Shown here piece by piece: positions 5,368 to 5,433 of a stretch of 5,433 nt of DNA; the first letter of the stretch is position 1, and each line of letters opens with the position of its first letter. The notes beneath the pieces were generated by a model, which saw only the letters and a program-made list of their open reading frames with translations, did not search any database and was not told where the DNA came from. Source of the stretch: Nitrospinae bacterium RIFCSPLOWO2_12_39_16 (GTDB taxonomy: Bacteria > Nitrospinota > Nitrospinia > UBA9942); assembly GCA_001805005.1 (NCBI GenBank), contig MHDO01000157.1, positions 1-5,433 of the forward strand. The letters run 5' to 3'. Both the position numbers and the translations under genes were made by a program.

Positions 5368-5433
5368 ATGAAACCTTTCATAAACAGCAAAGATTATATG
5401 GACCCGCTACAAAAATTAATTTCTCTGGAAAAA
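5368..5433 (+). CDS. 5' end of a gene running off the window, product unknown
   Basis: ATG 5368 opens 22 codons to the end of the window (MKPFINSKDYMDPLQKLISL, then EK). The frame is open back to 5329, after a TAG at 5326-5328. A second in-frame ATG at 5398 gives MDPLQKLISLEK, which also looks like a natural N-terminus. Neither ATG has a strong Shine-Dalgarno; the weak AGAG at 5356-5359 favours the first. The segment beginning at the second ATG loosely recalls the start of small MazG-like pyrophosphohydrolases ('xxPLxxLixLE'), but twelve residues cannot support that. The gene diverges from the tRNA and probably belongs to the chromosomal flank. Confidence 0.45.
   Translation, partial: MKPFINSKDYMDPLQKLISLEK

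Overview
The window looks like a junction between a mobile conjugative-type module and ordinary chromosome in an AT-rich alphaproteobacterium. An obligate intracellular lineage of the Holosporales/Rickettsiales kind is my best guess. It rests on overall composition, a VirD4/TraG-type coupling protein paired with an AlpA/excisionase-like HTH protein, and a secreted repeat protein in the style of alphaproteobacterial 'EFxINxxT...PSVAxLxxGNxxVxW' proteins. No taxonomic marker is present, so this is inference.

Layout. Bases 1-183 hold the C-terminal end of a small HTH_17/AlpA-like DNA-binding protein, read in from the left. It overlaps the next gene by 13 nt. Bases 171-2111 encode a 646-residue type IV secretion coupling ATPase with N-terminal membrane segments, a Walker A-type loop and a Walker B box. 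A 60-nt array of self-complementary 15-mers is inserted in frame inside it (1398-1457). Bases 2112-2511 are non-coding or decayed. This stretch holds a large dyad (2211-2254), a start-less open stretch that reads like a gene remnant (2224-2406), an AT-rich tract of three helically phased repeats, and a promoter plus Shine-Dalgarno for the next gene.

Bases 2512-4950 encode an 812-residue exported protein. It has a signal peptide, a helical N-terminal half and a hydrophobic segment, followed by seven ~53-residue repeats (probably a seven-bladed beta-propeller) and a Thr/Ser-rich tail. A run of five C's near its 3' end (4913-4917) may mark a frameshift: with one C fewer the frame continues to 4993 and gives a more protein-like C-terminus.

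Bases 4994-5142 contain no confident gene. They hold a palindrome, an orphan Shine-Dalgarno-like motif, and an 11-bp-period direct repeat about 47 bp from the 3' end of a tRNA-Arg(ACG) gene on the minus strand (5143-5219). The tRNA's 3' end points towards the coupling-protein gene, the orientation expected if a tyrosine-integrase element had used this tRNA as its attachment site. The last 66 bases appear to be the start of another plus-strand gene.

How the parts may fit together: the HTH protein and the coupling protein are almost certainly one operon belonging to a conjugation or type IV secretion module. The repeat protein has its own promoter and a Sec signal, so it is probably cargo or an accessory surface/secreted factor rather than a structural part of the secretion machine. 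A direct functional link between the two is not shown by the sequence.
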